Positions 23,901 to 33,779 of a DNA stretch of 64,000 nucleotides are shown in pieces. This stretch comes from Dillenia suffruticosa (lineage: Eukaryota > Streptophyta > Magnoliopsida > Dilleniales > Dilleniaceae), in contig JAVTVX010000004.1 in NCBI GenBank assembly GCA_033439265.1, positions 11,056,201 to 11,120,200 on the forward strand, written 5' to 3'. The notes below the pieces were generated by a model. That model was not told where the DNA came from. It did not search any database and worked only from the letters and a program-made list of their open reading frames with translations. A program made the position numbers and the translations under genes. Within the stretch, counting starts at the first letter, position 1, and every line of letters begins with the position of its first letter.

Positions 23901-24717
23901 TATTGACGTGGAGGGCATAGACGATCTTCTGATGCAAGACCAAACTCTTCAGCGTCACCGTCCGCTTCAACTGCACCTTCCCATGCCCCTTCGCCTTCTC
24001 GTGATGTACCTTCACCGTCTCCTTCAGTTGCAGCTTCGGTTGTACCTTCAATGCAAGATTCACACGTTGAGGGGGAAAATACGCGAGATATGATATCCCC
24101 TTGTAGAGATTCATAAGTAGTAAATTTTGAAATATTATCACAATAGTTTTTTATTTATATAGTTGATGAGTTTATTTAACTATATTTTTTTACTAATCAT
24201 TTTTTGTTTCTAATTTTATGATAGATTCACAAATTATGTGTGTGTTATTCATGAGCTGAATAGAATCATTAACAACCATTAGGGAGGGGCATCGATGTCT
24301 TACACAAGTACTCCAGATGATATCAAAGAGTTATGGTAGAGAGAATTCAAGATAAATTAGGCCTCTAAATTTAAATATAAAAATAAGTGTATAATTTAAA
24401 TATAACTAATTGTATTTTTATTTTTTGCAGTGAAAGTTCAATTGGGATGATACCGATGAGTTTGAAATAAGAAAATTTTTTTTTTTTTAAATACGGTCAT
24501 CACATCCGAGATATACTAAATCATGCAAAGACTAACCGAAGGAAGTCAAACTACATCACCGAAGATAATTGGCTTAGAATTTTAAACTTTTGGGATTCCG
24601 ATGACAGCCGACGGAGGAGTGAGCAGAATAAAAAAAATCGATCTTATAATTATGGGGAATCATCTGCTACTTATGCGGGAGACTCAATCAATATTGATAA
24701 GTATAGAAATAGAATGG
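23901..24717 (+). pseudogene. Second CACTA gene (Ptta/En/Spm-type transposase), 5' exons only
   Basis: Three exon-like pieces lie 300 bases after the tnp2 stop, on the same strand. The first (about 23905-24118) encodes a Ser/Pro-rich linker (RGGHRRSSDARPNSS). The second (about 24226-24345) reads VCVIHELNRIIN and STPDDIKELW. The third (about 24450-24717) reads HHIRDILNHAKTNRR, NWLRILNFWDSDD and RNRM, and ends at a clear GT donor. This order is that of the plant transposase family Ptta/En/Spm, thought to be the DNA-binding partner of tnp2. The 3' exons do not follow. Similar 3' exons are found inverted at 25862-26895. Stops and frame breaks are present. Confidence 0.7.
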
Positions 24718-24845
24718 TAATTTGGTTAAATTACTATTTTCTGAATTTATTCATTTATTTTTTCATCATCTATTTCTCTACATTTGTTTGTTAAAAAAAA
24801 TGTCATAAAAAAATGAATTTCATCCAAAAAACACTGTTAAATGAT

Positions 24846-25087
24846 ATTGGATAGAAATGAGTGGCGTAGAAAAATCCACACAAATTAAATTATCATATTT
24901 TAGATATTTATTTATTTATTTACCTTTGATTTTGATTTTGATTTTATTTATTTGTTTATTTTTTATTCATTTATCTTTGTATTTATTTTTTTATTTTTTT
25001 ATTTTTTAATTATTTTCATTTTTGTCTTTCAAATGACTAATCCCAAATATTGAAATTAAAATTCAGGTTGTTATTGTTGTTATTATT
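24846..25087 (+). mobile_element. 5'-truncated RTE-clade LINE, 3' end only
   Basis: It starts inside the last codons of an RTE reading frame (LDRNEWRRKIHT, 24846-24884). A T-rich 3' UTR with recurring TTTATTT follows, and it ends with AAATTCAGGTTGTTATTGTTG. The longer RTE copy at 58459-60743 has the same coding end (LTLDKNEWRK) and the same tail (AAATTTAGGTGGTTGTTG). The short TTG-type tail is typical of plant RTE elements. It lies in what would be an intron of the second CACTA gene. Confidence 0.7.
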
Positions 25088-25716
25088 TTTAACTTAGAGT
25101 AACTTTAAAGTTTAAATTAAAAATAATACATTAAAAAAATAAAAATAAAACTGTTTGATAGTTTCACTTCTAAAACCTTCTTTTTTGCTCATTTTTCTTA
25201 AAAAACTGTTTGGCAAAACAATTTATATAAAATCTAATTTTAGTTAAAATTATCATATAGAGTATAGATATATTACAAGTATGCTGCTAACCATTCAGAT
25301 ATCAATAATAAAAGGTGTAAATATTAACGATCAAAATAAAAATAAATTAATATTTTTTAAGCTATTAAATACAAAAATTATACATAAATCAAGTTATTAA
25401 TTCAAGTAAATATTATTATTAATATAATTGAACTAAATAAGATTCGGTAAACTATCATGCAAAGTTTTAATTTTCTTTTCCTAATATTCATGTTGACTAC
25501 CTATAATTATTTATAAACACAAAATAGTTAACCATGAAGAATTTAGACCATTAATTCATTTAAAAATGCAACTTAAGGAAGTCTCGTCACAATAGTATAC
25601 CTCAATATTTCCACCAAAAAAGGAGACTAGTTAACAAACTATGGTAAAAAAAAAGAAAAATCACAATATAACATAAAAGTTTAACAAACAAAATCACATC
25701 TCAATATAATATAAAA

Positions 25717-25861
25717 GTTCATGTATAATAATAAATCATAAAAAAAAGAGTTTAATAAAATGAATTATAATGAACACATAATTCATAAATAAATAACAAG
25801 TCATCTATTTCTATTTTACATCAATGAGACTGCTATTTATGTAATCATCATCCGATACTCT
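25717..25861. repeat. Direct repeat of the Harbinger gene's 3' end, copy 1
   Basis: Near-identical to 26896-27056 except for a 17-bp deletion between short ATTT repeats and one extra A. It contains the last codons and 3' flank of the DDE transposase, so it is a partial duplicate of the gene end. The CACTA fragment lies between the two copies. Confidence 0.9.
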
Positions 25862-26895
25862 ACATTTCATAAGCCTTTGTTGTGCACGAAACTCTTCAAA
25901 TTCATTGTCTCTTCCCCCGAGTTCTGCGCATGGCTTGAAGTTCATTATCTTTTTATACTAACTGCTCCTTCAAGTGGCTCAACTCTTGGTTCATTTGCAT
26001 TAATTTTGTTCTAACTGGTGTTTGGGTGGAAGAAGATAGACCACTGATTCTACAAATTCTACTCAACGAGCCCATCCTAAGTACTCTTCCCTGCTTCGCT
26101 CCACCAGTAGCCTCGAGCCATAAAGCCATATTATTAACAGATGGCTCAGATGTAACAGCATCATCATACCACTGGAATTTTTTAGTATAAGCTGATCATA
26201 TTTCTTACCAGTATTGTCATAAGAGCAATTAGAAGAAAATTAAAATAACAATATAATAAAATATTCAACAAAGAAAATCAAAATACAAAATTGTATTCCT
26301 CATTAAGTGATTAACAGTAAATAATAAGACACAAAAATTAATATGTGAATCAAATATTACAAATTTAATAGACTTATAGAATTGAAATTAAACATACTTC
26401 TATTTATGTATTTAGTTGATTTATCCATGAAAATGATACTTAGATAATGAGAAGTGCTCTAATTGAAATTAAAATTCAACTACTATTAAGAGTTTAAAAC
26501 TATAACAGAACAAATAAAGGAAAAAATTATAGTAGTACGTAACATAATTAACCAACCATTCAGAAATGATGTAACAAAATTGATATTATGTATTTCCTAA
26601 TTTTAATTAATAATGATAAAAAAAGTGTAAATTAGAAATGAAAAAATCAATTTAAATAGTGAAAAAAAATTTGGAATAGACAAATCTAATAAATTCATCT
26701 TCTAACGTTATTATGATAGATGCAATATAATATGTTAAAATCTTTGTTGTAAAGTGTCTATAAAACAATTAAAAATATTGAAATTATATACCATAACTGC
26801 TGTAACTCTCTCCCTACTTTAGTTCTTGTCTTTTTTCTCGAAAGTCTCTATAAATGATGGCTGAGATCCCATTTCCTTGGCCTAAAAAAAACACT
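25862..26895 (-). pseudogene. CACTA Ptta/En/Spm transposase, 3' exons in inverted orientation
   Basis: On the minus strand, an acceptor-like TTTTTTTAG near 26885 precedes KEMGSQPSFIETFEKKDKN. A further piece at about 26215-25865 reads WYDDAVTSEPSVNN, LWLEATGGAKQGRV, GSLSRI and a coiled-coil-like MNQELSHLKEQL. These are the middle and C-terminal motifs of the Ptta/En/Spm transposase family, whose N-terminal exons sit on the opposite strand at 23901-24717. The fragment is bounded on both sides by direct repeats of Harbinger sequence, so it was inserted or copied into the Harbinger 3' flank. It has in-frame stops. Confidence 0.65.
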
Positions 26896-27056
26896 GTTCA
26901 TGTATAATAATAAATCATAAAAAAAGAGTTTAATAAAATGAATTATAATGAACACATAATTCATAAATAAATAACAAGTCATCTATTTCTATTTTACATC
27001 AATGAGACTGCTATTTGGTTGTGAACATTATTTATGTAATCATCATCCGATACTCT
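26896..27056. repeat. Direct repeat of the Harbinger gene's 3' end, copy 2 (in place)
   Basis: This is the copy joined to the transposase frame. It includes the codons for SDDDYINNVHNQ and the stop. See copy 1 at 25717-25861. Confidence 0.9.
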
Positions 27057-28290
27057 TCCATGAGTAGATATGCTGGTTATTTCTTTATCAATGTTTCTAT
27101 TTTCTTGAACCTCAGGAATACAATAAGGATTACGATCACATCTGTCAAACTCCTGACCTTCACCACAATTTTGAATGAATTTATAAAGTTCAGCTGTTGC
27201 AACAATAATTTTCTCTTGTTTGACTAGTGGAAATGGCTTCATATCACGTAAAATATGCCACCTATTCTTCTAGACTCCAATGATTCTTTCAATAATATTT
27301 CTTAGTGAAGAATGTGCATGGTTGAATATTTTTTGTTCACTTTGTGGCTGAGTGCAAACTTTAAATCAAGAATGTGATATCGTTCTCTTTTGTAGGGTGC
27401 TAAGTACCCTTTCATGTTTGGATATCTGACGTCCACAATGTAATACTTACCTTAAAAAAAAGTTAAAGGTTTCATTATTAGTTCATTAAAAAAATTAAAT
27501 TCTATATTACACAATAACATCGTTTTATATATCATAAAAATTATAAATTATACTTTCAGGTGGATGAGAAAACATGCCCTTCATTTCTTCAAGTATAGTT
27601 GAAAGGATACAGGTGTCATGTGCACTACCAGGTCACCTGATAACAACAAAAGTGAACATGTCAAAATTACACATTACCATGATATTGTGTGTTGGATATC
27701 CCTTTTGACCATTGAAATGAATTGGATCCTTAGTAGGAGCAATAGCAGGAACATGTGTTCTATCTATAGTACCAATGCATCCTTGAAAGTAATGCTAGTA
27801 TCTATTATCATTTTTTATTTTGGATGGAACTTCTTCAAGTAGGAAATCTAGAGATTTGACAATTTCTGAGACCAGTAAACATAAAACATCTAAAACTTCA
27901 CTAAACTTTCCACTCACAATCTCTCCCAATTTTTCAAATTTATTTTGGACATTACGATTTGTCTAGTTGTGTGTACAAGTCCAAAGAAACATTGCAACTG
28001 CCTCCAATTCTATCATGTCTTTAGATGAACATAACCATCCTTTATTTTTTAATAAATGTGTAAGTTTACAGACAACATGTGGTTTTATCTTAAACATTCT
28101 ATAGCTTTCACCTAAAGTATCAATAGTCTCCCGAACCCATTACCATCCATCGGAATAACTGATTTTGTTACCTTATTTAATTAAATATTTCATGTGAAAT
28201 AATAGCAACTACTCCATAAATTTTTTGATTAAACTTTGCGCGTCTTCTTTTTACAACTCGTACTAGTGCTCTGGTTTCATTAGAAGCCAT
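26994..28290 (-). pseudogene. PIF/Harbinger DDE transposase (HARBI1-like), broken
   Basis: DDE-type nuclease that cuts and joins Harbinger ends. The ATG is at 28290 (MASNETRALVRVVKRRR). Conserved pieces follow in order on the minus strand: KPHVVCKLTHLL near 28080; GCIGTIDRTHVPAI with the first Asp near 27760; GSAHDTCIL with the second Asp near 27625; KYYIVDVRYPNMKGYLAPYK near 27420; NIIERIIGV with the Glu near 27290; then MKPFPLVKQEKI to the stop at 26994. The DDE triad is still visible. The frame is broken by several stops, including one in place of the Trp usually found after ERIIGV. A Copia LTR begins at 28297, so its promoter has been cut off. Confidence 0.8.
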
Positions 28291-28296
28291 CTATAT

Positions 28297-28735
28297 TATT
28301 AGATTTGTTATATTACATGCGCATGTGTAAACCTATAAATTATAAATTTGGAATTTTTAGATAAATATCTCGATGCGTAGACTTCTAAGAAATCAACCGA
28401 TCCGCGAACTCCCTTATATGGATCACTCGATTGAGATGGTGATCATGAAATGAACCACCACCACAGTGTCACGATATCTCAACCCACTGTCCGGTGGACC
28501 CAATGATGGGAGAAATTTTTTTACTTGAAATTTTCTCCATCCCTCTATTTTTCTCTCTCGATCAAGTGCAAGAGTTTTTCACAAACACGCAAAAGATTAC
28601 ATAACACTTACCCACTCAGTATGGAGGGAGAGGGCGAGTTATTTCCTTAGGGAGGTCAACGGATTGTTAGTTAGTTAAGGGTAACTTCCCCTATTTTATT
28701 TATGGAAAATGCCCTTATATGAACATTCACAAACA
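28297..28735 (-). repeat. Copia 3' LTR (left copy)
   Basis: Aligns along its length with 45420-45860, sharing ATTAGATTT, AATCAACCGATCCG, CCCAATGATGGGAGAAATTT and AAGTGCAAGAGTTTTTCACA. Its minus-strand start (TGTTTGTGAATG) borders a purine-rich tract. Confidence 0.85.
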
Positions 28736-28747
28736 TCTCTCACTTGC
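28736..28747 (-). promoter_or_regulatory. Copia polypurine tract
   Basis: The minus strand reads AAGTGAGAGA immediately upstream of the 3' LTR start, the expected place for the plus-strand primer of reverse transcription. Confidence 0.5.
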
Positions 28748-28829
28748 ATATGTGAGTATTTTACATCCGTTATAAGATCACAACTCATGTGATTATTATG
28801 TCACCCTGCTGGACTTTCATACAGGATTG

Positions 28830-28834
28830 GGTGC
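28830..28834. repeat. Gypsy target-site duplication, left copy (GGTGC)
   Basis: GGTGC here is repeated exactly at 39472-39476, directly outside the other end of the Gypsy element. Confidence 0.95.
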
Positions 28835-28971
28835 TGTAATACCAATTTTGTGATACCGTATTTTTGTACGAGAAATTTTATTTATTTATATTGATTTTTG
28901 ACTTTGGGCTATTTAAATTAAATTTTTGGTATATTTAAATTATTGCCGTATCCATGAAAATTAGGATAAAT

Positions 28972-29032
<61 letters not shown>

Positions 29033-29131
29033 TCAGAGTAAAAAAAAAAAAAGGGACAGCGGAGTGCTGCGTTTTGAGGCAAAATGCAACACCCCCTCCC
29101 AAAATTGGATTAGGGCTTTTAGCCCTAATCC

Positions 29132-29168
<37 letters not shown>

Positions 29169-31873
29169 CGCCTTTCTCCTCCGCCGCTGCTCTTCCCCTC
29201 CGCCACTACTCTCTTCTCCTCGGCCGCTACTCTCTCCCTCCGCCGCTGCTCTCTCTCTCCACCGCTGCACCCTCCCCACGACTGCAACTCCTCCACCTCA
29301 GCTCGATCCTCCCCTTGCGAGCCCAGTGTGCGATCTCCCTCGAGCAGTGCCTTCCTCCTCTGCACAAGTGCAAGAGCCCTTGCACGATCCCTGCACGAGC
29401 GCGAGCGCGCTCCAGTACGACTCTCTACGCGAGCATAGTATGCCACAGTGCGCGACCCCTGCGCGAGCGCGGGCGCCTCACAACGCGCGATGCTCTTGCG
29501 AGCGCGCGCCTCAGCTCGCAAGCGCGCGCCTCAGCTCGCAAGCACGTGCCTCAGCCCGTGAGCGCAAGACTGCAGACCTCCCATGAACGTGTGCTCCTGC
29601 CCACGAGTGCTCCAGCTCGTGAGCATGAGCCCTAGCCCGTCAGTGCCCTCCAGGCCGCGAAGCCTACTGCTGACCCGCGAAGCCCACAGCTGACCCATGA
29701 GCCCACTGTGGCCCGCGAAGCCTACTGCGGCCAGCAAGCTGGGCTGCTGACCCGCAAGCCCACTGTAGCTGTGAGCCCGCGACGGCCCGCGAGCCTGTGA
29801 CCAGCTGTTCCCTTTGAGAGCTCACCTGCATCTTCTTTACTACAGGTAACGACTATAATTGGATATAATTTTAGGGTTTGGCGTTTAGAAATTTAATTAG
29901 TTGTTAACCTCATTTCAAATTTGAAAATATTACAGATTTCAAACCAGTTCGACGGGCGAACGAAAACTAGGTCTGAGATCCGAGAAACCCTAGGTGAGAG
30001 AAATACAATTAGTTCAATATTTGAATTAAGTTTGTCGAAATTATGTGCAATTTAGAATCGGAAACTATATAATGTTAAATTCGAAGAAAATTAGAGAAAA
30101 TGAGAAATATTGAAAAATTGATCATTGGTGAGCCAAATGATTCGAAAGTGATGAAACGGGAATCTAAAAAGGGGATTGTGTTAATTAAAGTTGTATTAAA
30201 TTTGAAAGAAAAATTGAAAATCCCATCTTAGACCTTTATTTGATATTAAATTCTGATGATTGATTAGCTTTGTTTTTTGGACACTCTAGAAGTCAATTGG
30301 ATTGAATTGAAAAATAGGGAGTGATCACCATCCCTAAAAATATGAGTGAGACTCTAATCTCTTGCATGAAATAGTGAAACGTATTTTCTGTCGTGTTTTC
30401 AATAAAACATGCTTTGATATACATTGATTTGACATATGATATTAAAATATATTTTGTGATTATTGGAGTGTCTTAAATTATGTTTACGATAACTATGCAT
30501 CCATGGTTTGACATGAAACAAAAATTGTGCGATTACTTGAAAATTGATAAATTCCTTTTTACGGTTGCATTGGTATGCAGTTTTGAAATGATTTGATGAA
30601 TTTTATTGGCACGCGGATTTCAAATGGTTTGATAAACTATGTGGGTTGGATGCCCACTAGTTATGCATGATATGATTTTTTCTTGTGGGACGTTGTGCCC
30701 TTGTGATTCTATGAAGATGACATTGATTATTTCGTAGCTACGAAGGGCATTTATAGAGACACGGGTTGCCCGGATACGTTTCTGCAGGAGGTATCCACAA
30801 ACGTCATTGATTCTAAGGGCTATAGGCGCGGCCGGTTGAACCCTCGATGGGGAAGGACGAGTGTGACGCCACCGTCTAGCACCGGGTGGGGTCCTATACA
30901 CGATGATGAGTTAGCCCAGCAAACTCATGGCCAACGTAGGGGTAGAGAGTGATTTTAAAGTCTATGCATAATAAATCCCCCGATACGCCTGTCCTTAGTC
31001 ATGGTTGACCTTTGCCAGGATTATCTTTAGCTTGCTCTACTATTATTTGATTTTTAAAATGGATGCATACATACTTGTATCGTGTGATTGATTAAATGAT
31101 TTCAAATTGCTAAACATATTATTTTTTGCTGCGAAATATAAATTTTTGTTTCAAATGATGTTATTTGACACTCCAATGGTTCACTCATACTATCTATGCT
31201 TGATATTATCCCCCTTACTCACCGGGTATCGTCCCATGATACTCACCCCTCTCTTTTCCTTCCTCAGACATGATTTTTGTAATAGAGCGACATTTCAGGC
31301 TCAAGAGAGTTTGACAGCATACCCTGAGATTTGGTATATACGACAGTGAGTTTAAGTTAAATTTGAAATATAAATTTCGTACTTTGTTCCGACCCTATGT
31401 GGTCTTGATATTGAGATCCGTAGTTGGCTGTGTATATTATGAGATGACTGTATAACTTATGGGCAGTTGTGTGCATAACTCTCACTTTGATTCATTTTAC
31501 TTGCATTGAGGCATCTGTAAGCATTTAAACTTTCTACTTGGGAAATTTATTGTACATTTGTATAAACTTTAGACCTGCTCGGTATGGCGGCTGCTCATGC
31601 TCTAGTTGGGCATAACAGTAGAGGTCTGTGGCTAGGATTGTTGGTAATTTACATAGCCTAGCGTTGTTCTGGATGTTTGCTATGGTTGGTAGGTTATTGT
31701 GAGGTCGGGATGACCATTTTATTTTATTTATAGGATGATTTTAAATTAAACAGGTTTATTTGTACATGGGAGACCTCCGATTTATGGGGAGACTCTGTCT
31801 GATTTTCTATAAAAATACAGCCGACATTCAGAGCAACGGGCGGCTACTCACGAACTCGATTTGGGGCGTGACA
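28835..31873 (+). repeat. Gypsy 5' LTR (3039 bp)
   Basis: Begins TGTAATACCAATTTTGTGAT and ends GGGGCGTGACA. It contains an (AAT)n microsatellite (about 28977-29030), two hairpins (29068-29088, 29107-29131), a CT tract (about 29131-29168), a GC-rich region with imperfect tandem repeats (about 29290-29815) and long AT-rich sequence. It is 681 bp longer than the 3' LTR because the latter has lost much of the GC-rich block. Confidence 0.93.
29300..29815. repeat. GC-rich imperfect tandem repeats in the 5' LTR
   Basis: Units of the type GCGCGCCTCAGCTCGCAA recur at 29495-29565. GCCCGCGAAGCCTACTG and AGCTGACCC units recur at 29645-29815. The block is CpG-rich and is largely missing from the 3' LTR. 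Confidence 0.75.
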
Positions 31874-31880
31874 GTTCTAT

Positions 31881-31892
31881 TGGTATCAAAGC
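31881..31892 (+). promoter_or_regulatory. Gypsy primer-binding site
   Basis: TGGTATCAAAGC lies seven bases after the 5' LTR end. It matches the 3' end of initiator Met-tRNA with one change from the usual TGGTATCAGAGC. Confidence 0.85.
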
Positions 31893-32171
31893 ATCTAGGT
31901 TAGAGAAAAGATAGTAGTAAAAGTCTTCCCAAATATATGAAAAGTCCTTAATGCATTAGAAAGTTTCATACAGTAATTTAAAGTCCCATACTTGGCCATA
32001 GGCATATAAATTCATCTATTTTATGGAGTTGGATACATAACGCATCTAACCCGTTATTTCGCATTCAAATGGTTTGAATTATAGTTCATTTTTTTAAGAG
32101 AGTTAGTTACGGAGCAATTAACCATAATTTTTGATTTCTATATAATAAAAATGTATTCTTTTTGCAGAATT

Positions 32172-33370
32172 ATGCCACCTAGACGTGGTAGGAGAGGTGC
32201 TAGATTCGCATCACTTGAGGGTCTTTCAGTGTCTGATACACCTAGGGCACCTGAGGCGCCACGAGTGCCAGAGGATGCTTCCTCTACTCGAGCACGCTCA
32301 CCAACGCCACCCCCAGCACCTCCAACGGCTGTTACAGCTGAGATTCCTCCACCATCACTCGATGTCTTAAGGCAGTAGTATAGTAGATATGGGGCGCAGA
32401 TGTCTCCACCTCTACTATAGACTCTAGCGACCGCACCTACGGCCGTACCTGCTCTTACGACACCGGTTCCTCCTTCGGTGGTCGGTCCTTCTGTTTCTAC
32501 TTCGACCGATGAGACGTCGGCTACTTTGAGATGCATCCACGAGCTCACGAGTTGGTGAAAGAGTCTCAGCAGCATGGATGCATAGACTTTTCAGGATCCA
32601 GTGATGCCGTAACGGCGAAACACTGGATCAACAGGATTCATAGGATCCTTACAGATTTGGAGTTGTCAAAGGAGCTCAGATTGAGAGTTACTGAGAGACT
32701 CCTCGACGGAGATGCCCTCTTGTGGTGGGAGGCTATCCGTGATAGTGCTACACAGACCCTGCGGTGGGAGGACTTTCTACGAGAGTTCGACCGTAGGTAC
32801 TTCACCCTGTTCCAGCAGGACCGGATGAGGACGAAGTTCCTGCACTTATGCCAAGGGATGAGATTAGTTTCAGAGTACGAGGCTGAGCTCAAACGACTAG
32901 CGGCCTTTGTCCCCGACATGACTACACCGGCTCAAATGAGGTTCAAGTTTGAAGATGGTCTCCAATTGAATATCAGGAAGTATATGACGGTGACTCCCTC
33001 TTTTACACTATCAGAGGTGTATGATTCAGCATATCGTGCGAAAGAGATCGTCCGAGCGGAGGTTAGACAAAGGGAGAGTCACCAGAAGAGGAAGACTACG
33101 TCACAGGGTGGACAGTCTTCGAAGAGGGGTAGAGATTCTGGATATCCCAAAGGTTCTTCTAGCTTCAGACCAGCAGGACCGGGACAGGGATCTCGACCAC
33201 AGGGTTTTGGGGTACCAGCCCCTAGTGTCTCTACACAGTCTACTACACAGAGACAGCACTTTTGCCATAGATGCAGCAGCCACCATGCTTTTGGGGCATG
33301 TAAAGTACAAGTTACTTGCTTCCAGTGTGGGAAGTAAGGTTACGTTAGGAGTGTCTGCCCCAGTTTAGGT
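32172..33370 (+). pseudogene. Gypsy gag, broken
   Basis: Capsid precursor of the Gypsy element. The start is MPPRRGRRGARF at 32172, followed by a Pro-rich stretch that stops at a TAG at 32376. A shifted frame (32531-33337) holds the retrotransposon gag domain (HWINRIHRIL, LWWEAIRD, WEDFLREFDRRYF, LAAFVPD), a basic linker and the first half of a zinc knuckle (CFQCGK at about 33318). A TAA at 33335 interrupts the knuckle, and its other half (RSVCP) follows in frame. It cannot make an intact gag protein. Confidence 0.88.
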
Positions 33371-33779
33371 CGAGGAGGATCGACTTTGCAGAGTTGTATT
33401 GGTATGTTTCGCACAGGCTAGCAGGGGGTACCTGCGCACTCAGCTCTTACCGCTCTCGGACTGCAGCCGGGAGTAATACAATGCCAGAATCATCGCGATA
33501 GTAGCCTAGGGCCCAGGCTCGTGTGTTTGCGATGACACAGGAGGGCACACAGGGAAACCCTGATATTATTATGGGTAATCCTCTCGTAAATCCCTCAGTG
33601 TAGTACTTTTGTTATACTTTCTGTATGATCTTTTTGTATATCATGATGTCGATGTACAGTTTTGACTAGTTAAAGTTTTAGAAATTTAACTAGTTTGATA
33701 CATACATATGAATTTGTCTATTTTTCTTCGCATTTTAAATATCTTTAATCTTTTTTATATTTTTAGGTACCATACAAAT

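Larger units (their letters stand above)
17069..24717 (+). mobile_element. Large decayed CACTA (En/Spm) element, right end not found
   Basis: The left end at 17069 reads CATTACAAAAAATATGGC, a mutated CACTACAAAA terminus. It is followed by arrays of GCGACAAA/TTCGTCGCTAAA subterminal repeats, a GC-rich leader, a tnp2-type transposase pseudogene and the first exons of a Ptta/En/Spm-type second gene, all on the plus strand. The matching right terminus was not found to the right, either before 25201 or after 48896. It may be deleted, or displaced by the rearrangement at 25717-27056. Confidence 0.75.

Noticed and set aside
28935..29737. Frames of up to 185 codons in the Gypsy 5' LTR
   Set aside because: They lie in microsatellites (poly-Asn, poly-Ile, Ser/Leu repeats) and the GC-rich LTR block, and have no counterpart in the 3' LTR beyond the simple repeats.
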